The notes under the pieces were generated by a model that ran no database searches, had not been told where the DNA came from, and was given only the letters and a program-made list of their open reading frames with translations. DNA of 64,000 nucleotides from positions 1-64,000 of the forward strand of contig VTPC01000987.1 in the NCBI GenBank assembly GCA_011009095.1. Reading direction: 5' to 3'. The position numbers and the translations under genes were made by a program. Positions 23,231 through 35,712 of the stretch are shown here, piece after piece (positions within the stretch are counted from its first letter, which is position 1; each line of letters begins with the position of its first letter). Origin of the DNA: Ignelater luminosus. Lineage: Eukaryota > Arthropoda > Insecta > Coleoptera > Elateridae.

Positions 23231-26200
23231 GCTTTGGAGTAGGAAATCACAATGAGCAGACAAACAGTGCCTTTTCACATTATGAATAGTATGAATCTAA
23301 GTGAAGTAAAATTGAATTTTAACGCAACATTGAGTAACAGAATATACAGTAAACGTCAGAATTGATACCAAAATAAAATCTCTCATTCTTGTAATGTTAA
23401 GACAATTTTTCCAAGTATTGCTCAATTTTGTCAAAAATGTCCAAAAACTACCGCAGTAGGTTCTCATTAGATAATTCGATTAATGCCTGTTACTGTTCAT
23501 TATTGTAAAGCACCTAAGCTTTTCTAATTAGGATATGATTCATCAACTAAAAACACCATACAAAAACTACCAGATCAGCAATTCTGGGAAGTTATCCTTA
23601 GTGAGTGCCTTAAATCACTATGGGAAAATTGTATTAATTTATTTTAAATGGTGGTTTATCTAGCTCTGTGGTTGCAAGAGCGAACATAATTTTTTTCGTA
23701 AAAGCACAGTTCGTGGTTTCTTATACAGAATAGCCGTTTAATTTCCTGGTAACGTTTGAACGTATCAGTGTGTATTTGCAACTAAATTTCTTCACTCAAT
23801 GCATTTGGTGATGAAAGGTCTAATGAAGAATTCACAAGGTACCAAGTGTACCACGAAATATGAGCTACCAACAGAATAAATATAGATAACATCAGCATGA
23901 AGGAATAGAGCAGTGTTGGAATCTGACTATTGTCTAAGTTCTAATATGGTATATATCATGTAAATGATGAACGCCTTATTACAATGGAAGCCATTTGGCG
24001 CTAAAGGCAGTATAGACAGAAAAGGTGAAGTGTGCTTGTTAGTTGCCTTTGACAAGGCGGATTTAAAGAGGACGCGAAAATGCGACATGTGCATTGGCTT
24101 GTGATTGGTCACATAATCGTGGTAAGTAGTTTGACGTTCAAATTTTGCAAAGGCCTTCAACTCAATTTTTGTACAAATGGAATCTTCAGATAAATTGAGA
24201 GCATACTTTTGAAACCGAATCAAGTGTTACTCAATTAGGTCAGGCTTGACTAGTGTCTATAGAGATTTTCTTTTTCTCTTGTTTCCTTAGTATTTTGTTT
24301 TCAGAAATCAAATTGTTCCAAGTTTAAACTGCAATGTTATCTACAATTGTTGTCTTCATTTGCAACAAGTTTGAATTATACTCTGCTTTCGAACTCTTAC
24401 CATTTGTAAATTCAGATATCATTCAAATAAAATTGTAAAATAACCCAAATTACTTGCAATTTGCTCTAATTATTATAGGTATCAATAATTGGGGTAGTAG
24501 TGTGTACTTCGAAATAGTCGATTTGTCGAAAGTTAATGCACTCCTGTCAACATCTTTTTAGAAACCCTATTTTGATGTTCGTGTTTAAACTGTATGTAAA
24601 TTTTGCTCCCTCTTACAATTTTAAATTCTGAAACACCTAACACCCATATTTTCAATTTCTTCGCTGTTCGTGTCGTGCATGTTAACTTACCATAGATCGT
24701 ATACTTTTGTTCTCTAGTGTCATCTATGTATAAGTTTTATGAACTTCTTCCTATTTTTCTTTACCAGCACAAGTCTTGCATGTAGAATTATGACACAGCT
24801 CTTTTAAATTTATTAGAATGCGTTTTTGTGTAGTTTTAACAAAATAGAAATGAATAAAAATGATTTATATTGTTAGCAGTATATCTAGCATTTGACAATG
24901 CGGTTAACTTTGTCACGAATAAACATATCTTTTATATTATACAAATAATAACAAAATAGGTAAATAATATGCTGAAAACCACTGCCAAGATACTTCGCGT
25001 GCAAACAAGCATTTCCCGTCATTCGTAGCCTATTAAAATTTTACTGCAGCGTGACATTGCTAAATGTGAAAAAGGAATTTCATTTACCTTTAGAATTCAA
25101 AATTAACCACCGTTTCCTTTTTTTCTGTATAAATAATAATAACATAATAAAAACGTGGGAACGTTACTTTTCTATTTATACATCAATGTCTGATTAAAAA
25201 ACTGAAGATATTTTTTAACGAGACGTGTACATAAAGAAGCTACGTAAAACATTTTATTGGTAAACCCTTACTCGGATCTGATAGAGGACTGTCATAAAAA
25301 CAGGGTCAAACGGGGTATTCTACTCGAAGTGAAGGGATTCTTGCTATCCTACAGGTTGCATCATTTCTAATTTAAGATAACAATGATAATTCCAGTATAG
25401 GAACGTGATAAGAAATTCAATACCATTTTGGGAGATAATAAAAATTGTTAAAAAGATTTTTTAAAGGAAAAGTAATAAAAATAATAAAAGATAACCTTTC
25501 GTGCCGAATTCATATCGAAACCACTCCTTGAATCAGCAAATTGGCAAGCTTTATCCTGAAAACTCTTGGAATTATTTTCAGGGAATATCCAATTGACATT
25601 GTGATTCTGTTTTATTGTAGAGCTTCCTGAAAACGAAGTAACGAGAATGAGGCTTTTCTGGGGCATATGATGTTTTCAGGAAATTATGAATCTTCGTCGT
25701 TTTCTCAGCAATAGTAATGAAAACGTTTTCAAGGATAGTGCATCTTAAATGTAGAATGCAATTTGAAGTTTTAATTGCATTTGAATTATACAGCAGAAAA
25801 TCCTTTGTGATTTCCATGTACTTACTTGTTTTCTTGTATTCCTGCACACGAACTACATAATTTAAAGCCCATTGAATCTAATAAGCACGTGCACAAAGAG
25901 AATATTTAAGACAAAGGCAAATCTTTTGTCTGTTTTTCCCAAAACAAAAATTTCCACAATTAAATTAAGTTTAATTTAATCTAAATGTACACAGATATTT
26001 ATTTTGGTTTGGTTAGGAAACTTTAAGGGACTGTAATTCCTTACGGATGCATTTTTGTAAGTGTACTATAGGTAGGACTTTGCTTAAGTTGCGGTAGATA
26101 AATTTCTGAAAGAGTTTGGTATCTTCATCTTTTACTTATCTCGTTTGTGTACAAATTAGTTCTTTATTTATTTAACTTTGCTTTTACTTTGTTTATAATT

Positions 26201-27204
26201 ACCTGAGTAAGTTTAGTTTTAGGTAACAAAATTGTTTTTAAAATGTCTAACGCGTAAATTAGTGTAAACAGTGCGTTGACCCGCAGTCTCTTTAATCAAT
26301 ATTCTTTTTTTGTATTGTATTTTTTATTTCATTATTTGGGTTTGTTTTCTTTGTATTAATTAATCTTACGATCCTTAATAACTTAGTAAAATGGCCTGTA
26401 GGGTAGTGTAGTTTTTGTAACAACTTTATTATGTTACACCCAAGTACTGTCAGGTATTCATAAATGGTACCAGCGCCGATCTGAGAATTAAATGTTTCCT
26501 AAGGCAAGATTCTGCCGTCAAGCAATATTAGAAATCTTCCTGCCTAAAACACTAATAGTAAAAGTAACCGTTAGTAAGTAAAACTTTTTTGATTCCAATA
26601 ACTTAACTTACTTAGCAAGCTCAATCGATTTATAAAAGCCAAACAAATCCGGAATACCAAGACAATTCGAAAAATTTGAGCAGTTCAAACAGCTCGATGA
26701 GCACACAGACATTTGGTGGTATGGTCTTGCCTGTCCAAATCTAACTCTGGGATTATACTTGGGTAGACATAAATTTGCAATGTCTCGACAGTCGAAAAAT
26801 ATCCAAATTGTCTTATTGAGACAAAATGAATAAAACTGAAGCTGTTTATGTTACCTAAGCTAGAAAGTTTTTAGTGCAGTGTCATTGAACTATCTGAAGA
26901 ACACCAAAATGATGAATGTTGCGAAAGCCAAAATGCATGCCCAATTTAAAGTTATTCTACTTTTTTTTTCTAATGTTTGAGTAAGAGACAAAGAAAAGAA
27001 TTTTCTTTAGCAGTCGCGAAAAATCATTCATACGTTCTTCGGCAAAACGTTCTCATCAAAAATCACTAAACTGATAAGAAATTCATTCAAAAGCAATAAC
27101 ACAGATTTTTAATGTTCTCGTCTTATCAGAACCATAATTTAAATTTTATACAAAAGTTTCACATGCATTTGATTACTTTCTACATATCTACATCGATAAT
27201 GTTG
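23231..27204. other. AT-rich tract, no gene recognised
   Basis: Two inverted CCAAT boxes (ATTGGCTTGTGATTGG) occur near 24092-24107. A minus-strand frame at 25500-25660 with FPENNSKSFQDKACQFADSR has protein-like composition but no family I recognise. Nothing firmer is seen. Confidence 0.3.
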
Positions 27205-27563
27205 GAATATGTGTCATTTTCTCAACTGTTATTCTAAAGTGCCTATACAGTATAAATGAAATTAGACAAAGAATTAATTTTTATTTTGCCTTTGAGCTGT
27301 ACCACCTGCGCTGTGGAATAATACATTACTGAGAATATGACTAAATAACAAATACTATTCATGTCTAAGAAAAAACTAATTTGCTCTTTGTTTGAGCTTT
27401 TTCTCTCCTGTTGGTAAACTAAATGATGACAAATGCAAGATGTTGCGTGGAAGCATGTCAGCGCGCTCTAAATTAACGTATCTAAACTATTTATTGAATT
27501 TGTATTTCAGATATGCAGTTTACATATCTTTACAAAGTTAGGCACATACATATCTATGTGCCC
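27205..27563 (+). repeat. Dispersed repeat, copy 2
   Basis: This is the second copy of the repeat at 9030-9453, in the same orientation. It ends CATATCTATGTGCCC and abuts the GC-rich minisatellite directly, which helps to place the family's 3' boundary. Confidence 0.7.
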
Positions 27564-27589
27564 TGGAGCAGTCGCCTCACTGGTAGAAC

Positions 27590-27905
27590 CCAGCGTGGGC
27601 CGAAATTTTCAGGTTCGGTCCGACTGGGGACAAACTTGACGCGGCCCAAGAAAACCCGATAACTTCTTGACAGGCCCAAGAGATCCAAACGGGCCTATAG
27701 ATATAAAGCGTCGGGAAGCTCAAAAGATCCAACAGGACCAAAAGGTTTGGACGCCCCGACAGACCCGAACATCTCGAAGGACCAAGAAGTCCGAAATGCT
27801 TGACAGGCTCGAACGTCCTGATAGTCTCGTACGGCTCGATGGGCCCGAGAGGTCCGATCGCCTCCAATAGCTCGACCGGCCCTACAAGACCAGAAAACCC
27901 TGCCC
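27590..27905. repeat. GC-rich degenerate minisatellite, collagen-like when read as codons
   Basis: Short degenerate units based on GACAGGCCCGA / AGGTCCGA / GGCTCGA repeat over about 300 bp, in sharp contrast to the AT-rich surroundings. Because the unit is close to 9 bp, both strands stay largely open. The minus frame 27577-27867 reads GPLGPIEPYETI ... GLLGPSRCSGLSGRP; the plus frame 27667-27870 is charged. I regard it as a minisatellite and not a gene. A decayed collagen-repeat exon is the alternative. Confidence 0.6.
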
Positions 27906-28211
27906 GTGCAGGTTTCTACTCACTGACTTAATCTTGAGGGCCGACCCTGCGTGGTGAGCTTTGAAAACGGTCTGAAATAGAATTGATGCTATAAGGAGAG
28001 AGGGGTATCAACATTTTTGACTGGGCGAGAAAAAATGAGTGTTTTGGGAATTTATATTCTATAATTTGTGGACTGTAATTTTGCGAAAGCGGTAAGGGCC
28101 TCGAACAAGTCCTGTATTTAAACAAAAAAAAAACCACAAACAGAAAGAGGTACTCACCACTGTGCTGTCCCGGCTCGAAACTCTTTAATCAGGATGAGGA
28201 AATGGGAGGAA

Positions 28212-28406
28212 AAAAGAAAAGCAACCGAAAGAGCACATACACTAAAAATGAAAACTATTTATTGAATTGAATTTCAAATACACGAACTTGTCCGCATGAC
28301 GTTCTGAACGTAACTATTAAATAAAAGAGTATCTGCACAGGGCGCTAATGCCCAATGGGGACAAACAAAAATAAAAACCCAAAATTTTGAGTATTAAACT
28401 CTAACA
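28212..28406 (-). repeat. LTR-like direct repeat, downstream copy (BEL/Pao fossil)
   Basis: It shares AGAGCACATACACTAAAAAT, TTTATTGAATTGAATTTCAA and ATTTTGAGTATTAAACTCTA with the copy at 28851-28970. Read on the minus strand it starts TGTTAG, a usual LTR start. Confidence 0.75.
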
Positions 28407-28850
28407 TAACCCTAACCGAAATTAATTTATTAATTTCCAAAACAAGATTTTGATTCAAGGGGAAAAACAGTAAATCTAGATTCCGCCATTTTATTTCATA
28501 AACTAACAAAAAAAATTGATTCTAAGTAATTTGCGTTTGTTAATAAAAGTTTTTGATTGGGCAGAGGGCACAGTTTCACAACTGGCCTTTTATACAGCTC
28601 ATTTCTGGTTTTAACTAAGGCAACTCTTATTATGCCTTCCCTACCAGGGAAGGTTTCCTTTATTATTCCTAAGGGCCAGTGCAGAAGTAGCACGTTTTCT
28701 TCTACAAGCAAAACTACCATACCAGGTTTAACTGGACAGGACGAAGTATTCTACCTCTGCCTCGTTTGGAGAAGGTGGAGATATTCGACATGCCAGCATT
28801 TCCAAAAACTTTGCGTTAGCTGATAAAGCAATTGTTTTCTACTGAGTCTA

Positions 28851-28970
28851 TTAATGGGAAAAGCAACCAAAAGAGCACATACACTAAAAATGAAAACTAT
28901 TTATTGAATTGAATTTCAAATTCACAAACTTGTCCGCATGACCAAAAATTTTGAGTATTAAACTCTAACA
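28851..28970 (-). repeat. LTR-like direct repeat, upstream copy (BEL/Pao fossil)
   Basis: This is the partner of 28212-28406, shorter than it. It lies where the 5' LTR of a minus-strand element would be. Confidence 0.75.
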
Positions 28971-31900
28971 ATGAGGAAAAATCTTAAAAGCTGTAAATTT
29001 TCTATTTCCATGATTGTAAAAAGTGTGACGTATTGAGAAAGCTAGTGATAGACACTCTTCGTTAAAATCATCTATTATAAACGTTCAGTAGCTATCAGAA
29101 TCGGCAAAAGATGATCAAGTTTGCCAAGGCTGCGGCTTCTTCAAGCTTGCCGTTTTTTTCACTCCTTTTATTTATACAAAAGAGGATTTTCAGCATCTAA
29201 AACTATTTGGATGTTTCTCAAAATGATTTAAGAATCAAGATGTATTGTAAATCGTTTGCTTCATTTATCTTCTAAATGGTACCTGAAAAGTTCTAATCAA
29301 ACGCTTAAACAATAGCCTTATTGCAGATTTAAGTTTTAAAAATTTAACATTCCGTCTATTGTACTTTAAAAAGTACCCATGAGAAACGGGAGACTATCAG
29401 CACAATAAAATAATGATTTTATTATATTTAATGAAAGCTAACAATAACTGATTAATGCAAACACCATATCATCTGCTCCATCTCCTATTTAGTAAAAATG
29501 ACACAGATGCAACAATTTATATGTAGAAATTATTGTTTGTTGCATATATGTAATGTTAATAAATGCAAGTAAATAAAAATGTAAAATGCCGTTTGCATCT
29601 TGTTGCAAAGATATGATCTTGTTGAATACCTTTCAAGCCTTTGAAATCTTTTATTAATTTTATCTGTGCAAGGATCGGCATTTTCTCAATGAAATCCTTC
29701 AGTTGTCATCTACTAAAGCTTATTTATTCACAGAGATACAGGGGCATCATGTTTTTTATGACCAATTTTAGCTGAAGAACATCTAAAACACATTATAGAT
29801 ATAGCTTTCAGATATATCAGATGACTGAAAATGAGGAAAGTTCTTGATTAAGGTTATCAAATTTATTACTGTTATTTATTAAACTCTTTTAAATTATATA
29901 TAAAAGTTTCCTAACTTAATTTTCTTAAATAACTAACTATTGCTTTGGTATTAAAGTTTTTATTTGCAATTAACTTCGAAATTTATTGTTTATGTGCAAT
30001 TGGATGTGTAACCATGAAGTTCCAAAGAGTATAAAAAGATACAAAGATACAATTTTACTTTCAATATGAGACAGTTTTTGGCCACACAAGGTATTGCAAA
30101 TGAGGCAGCTCAGTAAATTGTTGATATCTGTAAATACTCAATTAATTCTGCAGTCAATATTAGATTTATCTAAACGATTCAAATGACGAATGCTTGCGGT
30201 CAGGTTTGTTAAGAGTTTAGAATTAATAACCTTGATATTGCCACAAATTTTTACTTATTATCTTATAAGATTATTAATGGTTGTAAAATTATTATAAACA
30301 TTAACTTTGTTTAGACTAAACTAGGTCAAGGTTAGCCACACTTACGTGTACTATAAAACATTACGGTTACAACTAAGCTTATCAAAAAATTAAAACGTTC
30401 CGCGTATTTTCATTGGATCTGTTAATATATGCGATTTCGCCCTATATAAGTGAACGAAATTCTCACTGCAGCCAATTCTTAACGAAAATAATCGTTCCGT
30501 AATTTCGGCATGCTATATTATCTTAGGCTTAAGTAGAATTCTTTACATGAATATGTTAGCTGATTTTGTTATATTTTTTGAAATGTGTGCTTGTTATATA
30601 AAATATGGGGTTTGTTATATTTTCTGAATGTACAGAATGTACAGTAAAGACTCGAGTTTGTTATTTCTTGGAGACCCCTACATTTTATGTTCGAAAAAAT
30701 ATCTGAGAATATCCTTGAGTTATGCTACTATTATCTGAAACTACCACAGGGCCATTTAACAATGCTGAACTTTTAAAACGCTTATCTGAAATCGCAAAGA
30801 AAGATTAAAGGAACAGCAGGACCGAGTTCTTCGTAAGCAGCATTTGTCTCTTTGGTGATAACAACTGAAACATGCATGAAATGTGTATACTGATGATGTC
30901 ATAAGCTTGAAACGTTTTAAGTCTTCTTAAGAATTTGCTTCACAGTAGTATTGCAAATACAAAACGCGCCCGAAAGGCAGTGATATATAAAATAGAATTG
31001 GAATTGTTAGTTGCTTGGGTTCTGAGTGTTGGCATGATTGGAGTGTATGTTCAAAGAACTTCTGGTAGATGTTTGGGTATTTTCCTTAATGACAAGAATT
31101 AATGACAGGATATAGACTCTTCCGATGACGGAGAATCTTGCTCAGGTTGCGTCCAGAGTTGAAGTTATACAGATGGAGTTTTTTTTTGTTACATTATGCT
31201 TTTATTCTTGCTGTGAGCTTGGCATATCCACAACCGAAAAAAATGATAACTCGTGATAGGATGAAAGAAGACCTTGTAAGTATGTATCCGGTGCTCAACT
31301 GAACTGGAACGGATAAACCCAATGGAAGATTCTTAGAAGTAGTAAGTAGTATGTGATGACAGAAGAATAAAAGCAGCTGTTTCAAAGTCTCAAAGTTGTA
31401 CGACTTGGAGATATCGTGACAATAAGTAATGAACAAAGTTTCTCAAATACATACCTGTGGATACAGCCAGCAAGTCCCTATAAACTAGTAAGAGTATTTG
31501 GTAATCCTTCTAGGGCGAAATTTATGCTGAAACAGGAGGTAATGAAAAGATGGCTGTAAATTCTCCAAATTGAATATTTTGCCTATGACGTTCAAATGAG
31601 CAAAAGCAAGGAAAGGCAAAGTTTGAAAAGCGTTGCTTTGTTGGCTGTTTCTCAAGTTGATGACAAATATCAATAACATAGGCCTACACTAACGATATTG
31701 GCTATTCTCTTGCATGATAAAAATGTTTTTCCTAGTCTTTGTCTCAGGCATTGTCGTTTGGTGTTTCCTTCACTCAAACGGTTTGCAACATGTAACAATT
31801 TTTAAAGAACTAACTAGAGAGAAATAAAATCCAAGAGTTCTTTTTCTTGGTGAGGAGGAAGGCCTGTAATCGAGATTTTCAAAACTTTCATTTAAATTTG

Positions 31901-33290
31901 TCACTGACCATTAAGTTTTGACTAACACGAATTCTAATTACCAAGACAAAATCGGCCTAGAAACTATTTAGCATACTTGGAATTGTTAGAGTCTCAGATT
32001 TGAATGACAGAAGTGGTCATGAGAAAAGTATTTAGTTACAGCACACAAAACTCGATTGTGAGATTTCATGTTACTAAAATCGAACTGCAATTTTAAAAAA
32101 CAACAGATCTTTACAAAAATTACAGCTAAGTCTTTTTCCGTAAAGATACATCTGCCACTTTCTCGAAGAATGAATAACTACTTAGTTAAATTGGATCTCT
32201 TATATTTAATTGATTTGAAAATCCAGACATAAAAGACCACTCGCAAAATTCTAAAACTTCAGAAACTTTTCGTTATTATAAATGAGGCGTTTCATAAATG
32301 ATTTCTAAAAACTTGCCAAGATTAAAGTTAGGTCAGTAAACTCCATCATATTGTTCTAGTCCAACAACAGCAAGGATTTTGAAAGCTTTCATGTAAGCGA
32401 TGAAGTATTCTCATTTTCTCTAATAACACATCCTCTTGAATGCTTGCCGCTTTTACTAATATAAAACACAAAATAGTAGTTTTCACGTATTTTATTGTTG
32501 TTTTTACATTTACTATGTTTTAAAGTGGTTGCATGAATTGAAGATATTTTGCAGGATCATACGAGGGCGGCAACATAACTTTTTATGGTTTTGGTAAATA
32601 TTAGTCTCCCTCGAGAATAGAATAACAATTTCGAAAAGGTGAATAAACTGTGTGTTTCAAGCTAGTAGGTAATATGAACAAAAAATACACATTATTAAAG
32701 GTGAAACAAAAGAATTGTGACAAAAGAGTCTATCCTAAACAAATGGAAAGAACAACATGTAACTAAAAGGAAATAATGGAAACTTCAGTAACATCGGAGA
32801 CTTCCTAATATTGTTCACTAATGACCACAAGAAAGCTCCAAAAACAATGCATTGTGATAGGTGGATACTTTACACGAAGAGAAAAAGTAGTGCCGTATCA
32901 GCGCCTACGATCGTTCATAGTAATTGTCGTTTAATGCTAGCAAGGAGCTATTGATTTCTATTTAAAGCTTCCTCTCGTTTTTCATTTATATCATAACTTG
33001 TTAACCCCCGTTATTTTTATCCGTTTTGGCCCATCGATTTTAATTTTCTCATACAAAAAAAGCCTAACAAATGTTTTACGAGAGTATTACATAATATAAC
33101 CAAACAAATAACAAAACGCGTTTTTATTGTTTACTAATCTTATCGTAACAAAACAACGAAATATTATTTTATTGAGTTCCATTTTGTTGTATAAACACGA
33201 AAAAAGAAAAATCTGTTTGATAAAAAATAAATCCTTGATTACGCACATGTACACAAACACCATATTACTTACACTTGACAAATAATTGTC
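28971..33290. other. AT-rich tract, no gene recognised
   Basis: CCCTATATAAGTG at about 30441 followed by TCTCACTGCAG is promoter-like, but no reading frame follows. CTGATGATGTCATAAGCTTGAAACG at 30886-30910 resembles a Penelope/hammerhead-type motif without a good stem II. CATACGAGGGCGG near 32562 resembles a mariner end with no partner. Confidence 0.3.
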
Positions 33291-33432
33291 ACCAATAAAA
33301 CGCCCCATGTTGATGATCGATGGAAGAGAAATAAAAGAGAGGGCGAGTTCGCGTGTCGACTTTGATAACCTGTGGGAGGAAGTGAGCAGTTAGCGTGTGG
33401 GGAGGAAGAAGGCGTTTAGGCGATCATATCAA

Positions 33433-33497
33433 ATGCACATTTTCGTTCTGATCATTACTGCTATATTATGTGCTCGAACCTATTGCACGTGCCAAAG
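33433..33497 (+). CDS. Candidate first coding exon with signal peptide
   Basis: From 33433 the frame reads MHIFVLIITAILCARTYC then TCQ, a short, strongly hydrophobic N-terminus typical of a secreted protein. It runs into AAAG|GTGAAG, a reasonable splice donor (GT at 33498), leaving the exon in phase 2; unspliced, the frame stops at once. The upstream 33330-33430 is GC-richer than its surroundings and begins after AATAAAAGAG, a weak TATA-like site, so it could be a 5' UTR. No following exon was identified in the window. The call is tentative. Confidence 0.3.
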
Positions 33498-33559
33498 GTG
33501 AAGTTGTACCTAATTTTACTGGTGCGCAATTTACGTGACGAATGCTTAATTGTTCGAGT

Positions 33560-35020
33560 GCCTTATTATACCGAGTATCCACTTAACCACTTTGCGTTCT
33601 GCTGTTAATAGCAAAGCACGTTCGTTCGGTTGAATGCATAAATATTATGATTGTACTAAAACCTTTTAACAAGAAGCTTCGCGAGTGTAATGTTGGTAAG
33701 CCCTGTAGGTATTATAAATTGTAAACAAATATCGGTTGATTTAAAGATGGTACACTTTTAGAATTTTTTAAAAAAATTCTAGCAAGTCACTTTAAGTGTT
33801 TAAGTCTACATAAATTACAAGAGTGGCATCCAAATGACATGAATTCTCTGTAGATATTTTAATATTTCATTGCTTTTTAAGAGATTACAAAATTCATTCT
33901 ACTGTCTTCTCTTAATACTTTCTTTCTTACGAAGAAACCAAAGAATCATCGGTTCAAAAATATTGTTGTAATTGTAATAGTTTGACTTTCTGCATCCCAA
34001 TATTATCTATATGCAAGCATAAATCAATTACAAAAACTAAATATTTTTCGCTTCATTTACGTCAAAGAAAAAAAGCCAAATTTTACTAGAGCCTGAATTA
34101 TTTATATAAATAATAAGTCAAGCGTATCACAGTCATATAAAATTTGTTTAAAATAGAAATTTAGTCTCATCGATCTTACCCTGTTTTTATCTTTCGCTTG
34201 AAAGAAATAAAACAAAAAGAATTACTGTTATTCACATGTTTAAGAAAAAGTTTTCTGAATTGAATTCTTTGTTGTTATATTATTAGATCAATGAGCAATT
34301 TCTTTTTGAAAATTAATTTTTATTTCATTTTTTGAGAACTAACCTACCTCTAAAGTGATACTGCTGTAAATTGCCAATATTATATGCAATAACAGATTAA
34401 ATATCAATTTTGGCTCACAAAGGTAAACATTATTCTTAATCTATCACGTAGATGATGTCGTTAAGCGATTAGACTTACAGCATCGGGATATGCACCAATA
34501 ATTGCAAACAAATCGAAACAACACTAAAAGAGTAAAAAACAGATCATTACAATTTTGGACAAATCTTGAGCAGTTTTTTGTTTCAGCTCATAAAATCAAG
34601 ATTATAGTCTTTCTCGACCTATAGACGTCATTAATTGATGAAACACTTTTTTTCCATTCAGTTGTCAATTCTTATATGGTTTATTCTCACTCTACAAACG
34701 CAGTTGGGAGATCGTACATCGACCACATTGAAGCAGTTTGAATCAAATGTGAATTTCCTGACCGACATGAAGACAACAGCCAAAACTTACAAGTTAATTT
34801 TTACGAACACTATCGAAGCAATCACACAAATAAAAGTGTAATTACGATACAAAACACGCACATCCACTTCTCCGTATTAGGAAAGTTCAACATAGCAATT
34901 GGCATCTTCTCTTTTTCTATTCAAACAAGAGTCAATCTTTAGTTTTAATTTTGTATTTATACGTTCCTGCAGAATGATAGCCTCCCCAACAAAGCTGCGG
35001 TTTTTTTTAATACTGTTAGG
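33560..35020. other. AT-rich tract, no gene recognised
   Basis: No protein motif or repeat structure is evident. Confidence 0.4.
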
Positions 35021-35029
35021 GAACATTCT

Positions 35030-35580
35030 TAGTTTTGGGAACAAATTAGCAAAAAAACCCTATAAATATTTCTATTCCAAGACTGTACATAGTTCTGTAA
35101 TCAAATTTCCAGAAAAGATTATATCTATTTGGAAACTGCAGATTGTTCTATTGATCGATTCATTGTATCTATATCACATCTCAACTACTTTGTTACTGTT
35201 CTTGGGATCGTTCGGGAACCTTCAACATAATTAGACAAAGTCGTGTTTGGAAACTAAATAATTTCGGGATCAAATTCCCAGGAAAGATTTTATATTTAGG
35301 TCACATTCCAACGACTAACTTACTTTGCAGTCTGCTACCGTCCGTGAAGTCGTTTTGATGCCCCCAAATAATTAAAAAGTTTCTATTCAGATACTATTTA
35401 AAGTTCTGGGATCAGATTGGCAAGAAAGATTTTATATCTAGATGACATTTCGACGACTATCTTACTTTGCCCTTCGTAATAGATCTTGGTCTAGTTTAGA
35501 CCCCAGGCATGATTGAAAAAGATTACTATTTCGAAATTGTACATACTGTACTGGTCTGTTCGTGACATGAATTATAGTGG
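35030..35580. repeat. Degenerate tandem array, period about 145-170 bp
   Basis: TAATCAAATTTCCAGAAAAG (35098), GGGATCAAATTCCCAGGAAA (35266) and GGGATCAGATTGGCAAGAAA (35408) head three diverged units. Each is preceded by a TTTCTATT-like block (35069, 35381, 35526) or followed by ACATTYCRACGACTA. About three and a half units are present. A satellite-like remnant is likely. Confidence 0.6.
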
Positions 35581-35712
35581 GTTACGATGGATAAGGAGAA
35601 AAATAATATTTACGTGAATCAGCGTGAACGTAAGCCAAAAAAGAAGTAGGCTGTGCAAGATCGTGAAACACGTGCTGCATGTGCTGCATATCAAGTTGTG
35701 TAATTCACCGCC

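Larger units (their letters stand above)
28210..28970 (-). mobile_element. BEL/Pao LTR retrotransposon fossil, 3' pol end between LTR-like repeats
   Basis: On the minus strand, 28740-28540 reads LLLHWPLGIIKETFPGREGI followed by VALVKTRNELYKRPVVKLCP. This is the typical C-terminal end of a BEL/Pao integrase (WPLGRVVEVHPG ... VRTxxGxxKRPVxKLCPL). It is flanked by direct repeats (about 28212-28406 and 28851-28970) that begin TGTTAGAGTTTAATACTC on the minus strand and contain AATAAA, as LTRs would. The two repeats agree closely where both are present. Almost the whole internal region is gone. It is broken and of moderate age. Confidence 0.75.

Noticed and set aside
30440-30480. Core promoter CCTATATAAG ... 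TCTCACTG
   Set aside because: The distance from TATA to the initiator-like site is too short and no credible reading frame or splice donor follows.
30880-30925. Second hammerhead-like motif (CTGATGATGTCATAAGCTTGAAAC)
   Set aside because: The CTGATGA and GAAA boxes are present, but the bases between them do not form a proper stem II and no stem I pairs around it. It may only be a Penelope-type sequence echo.
32560-32950. Second mariner, from CATACGAGGGCGG
   Set aside because: Only about 8 bases match the mariner end, and no partner end or transposase motif follows.
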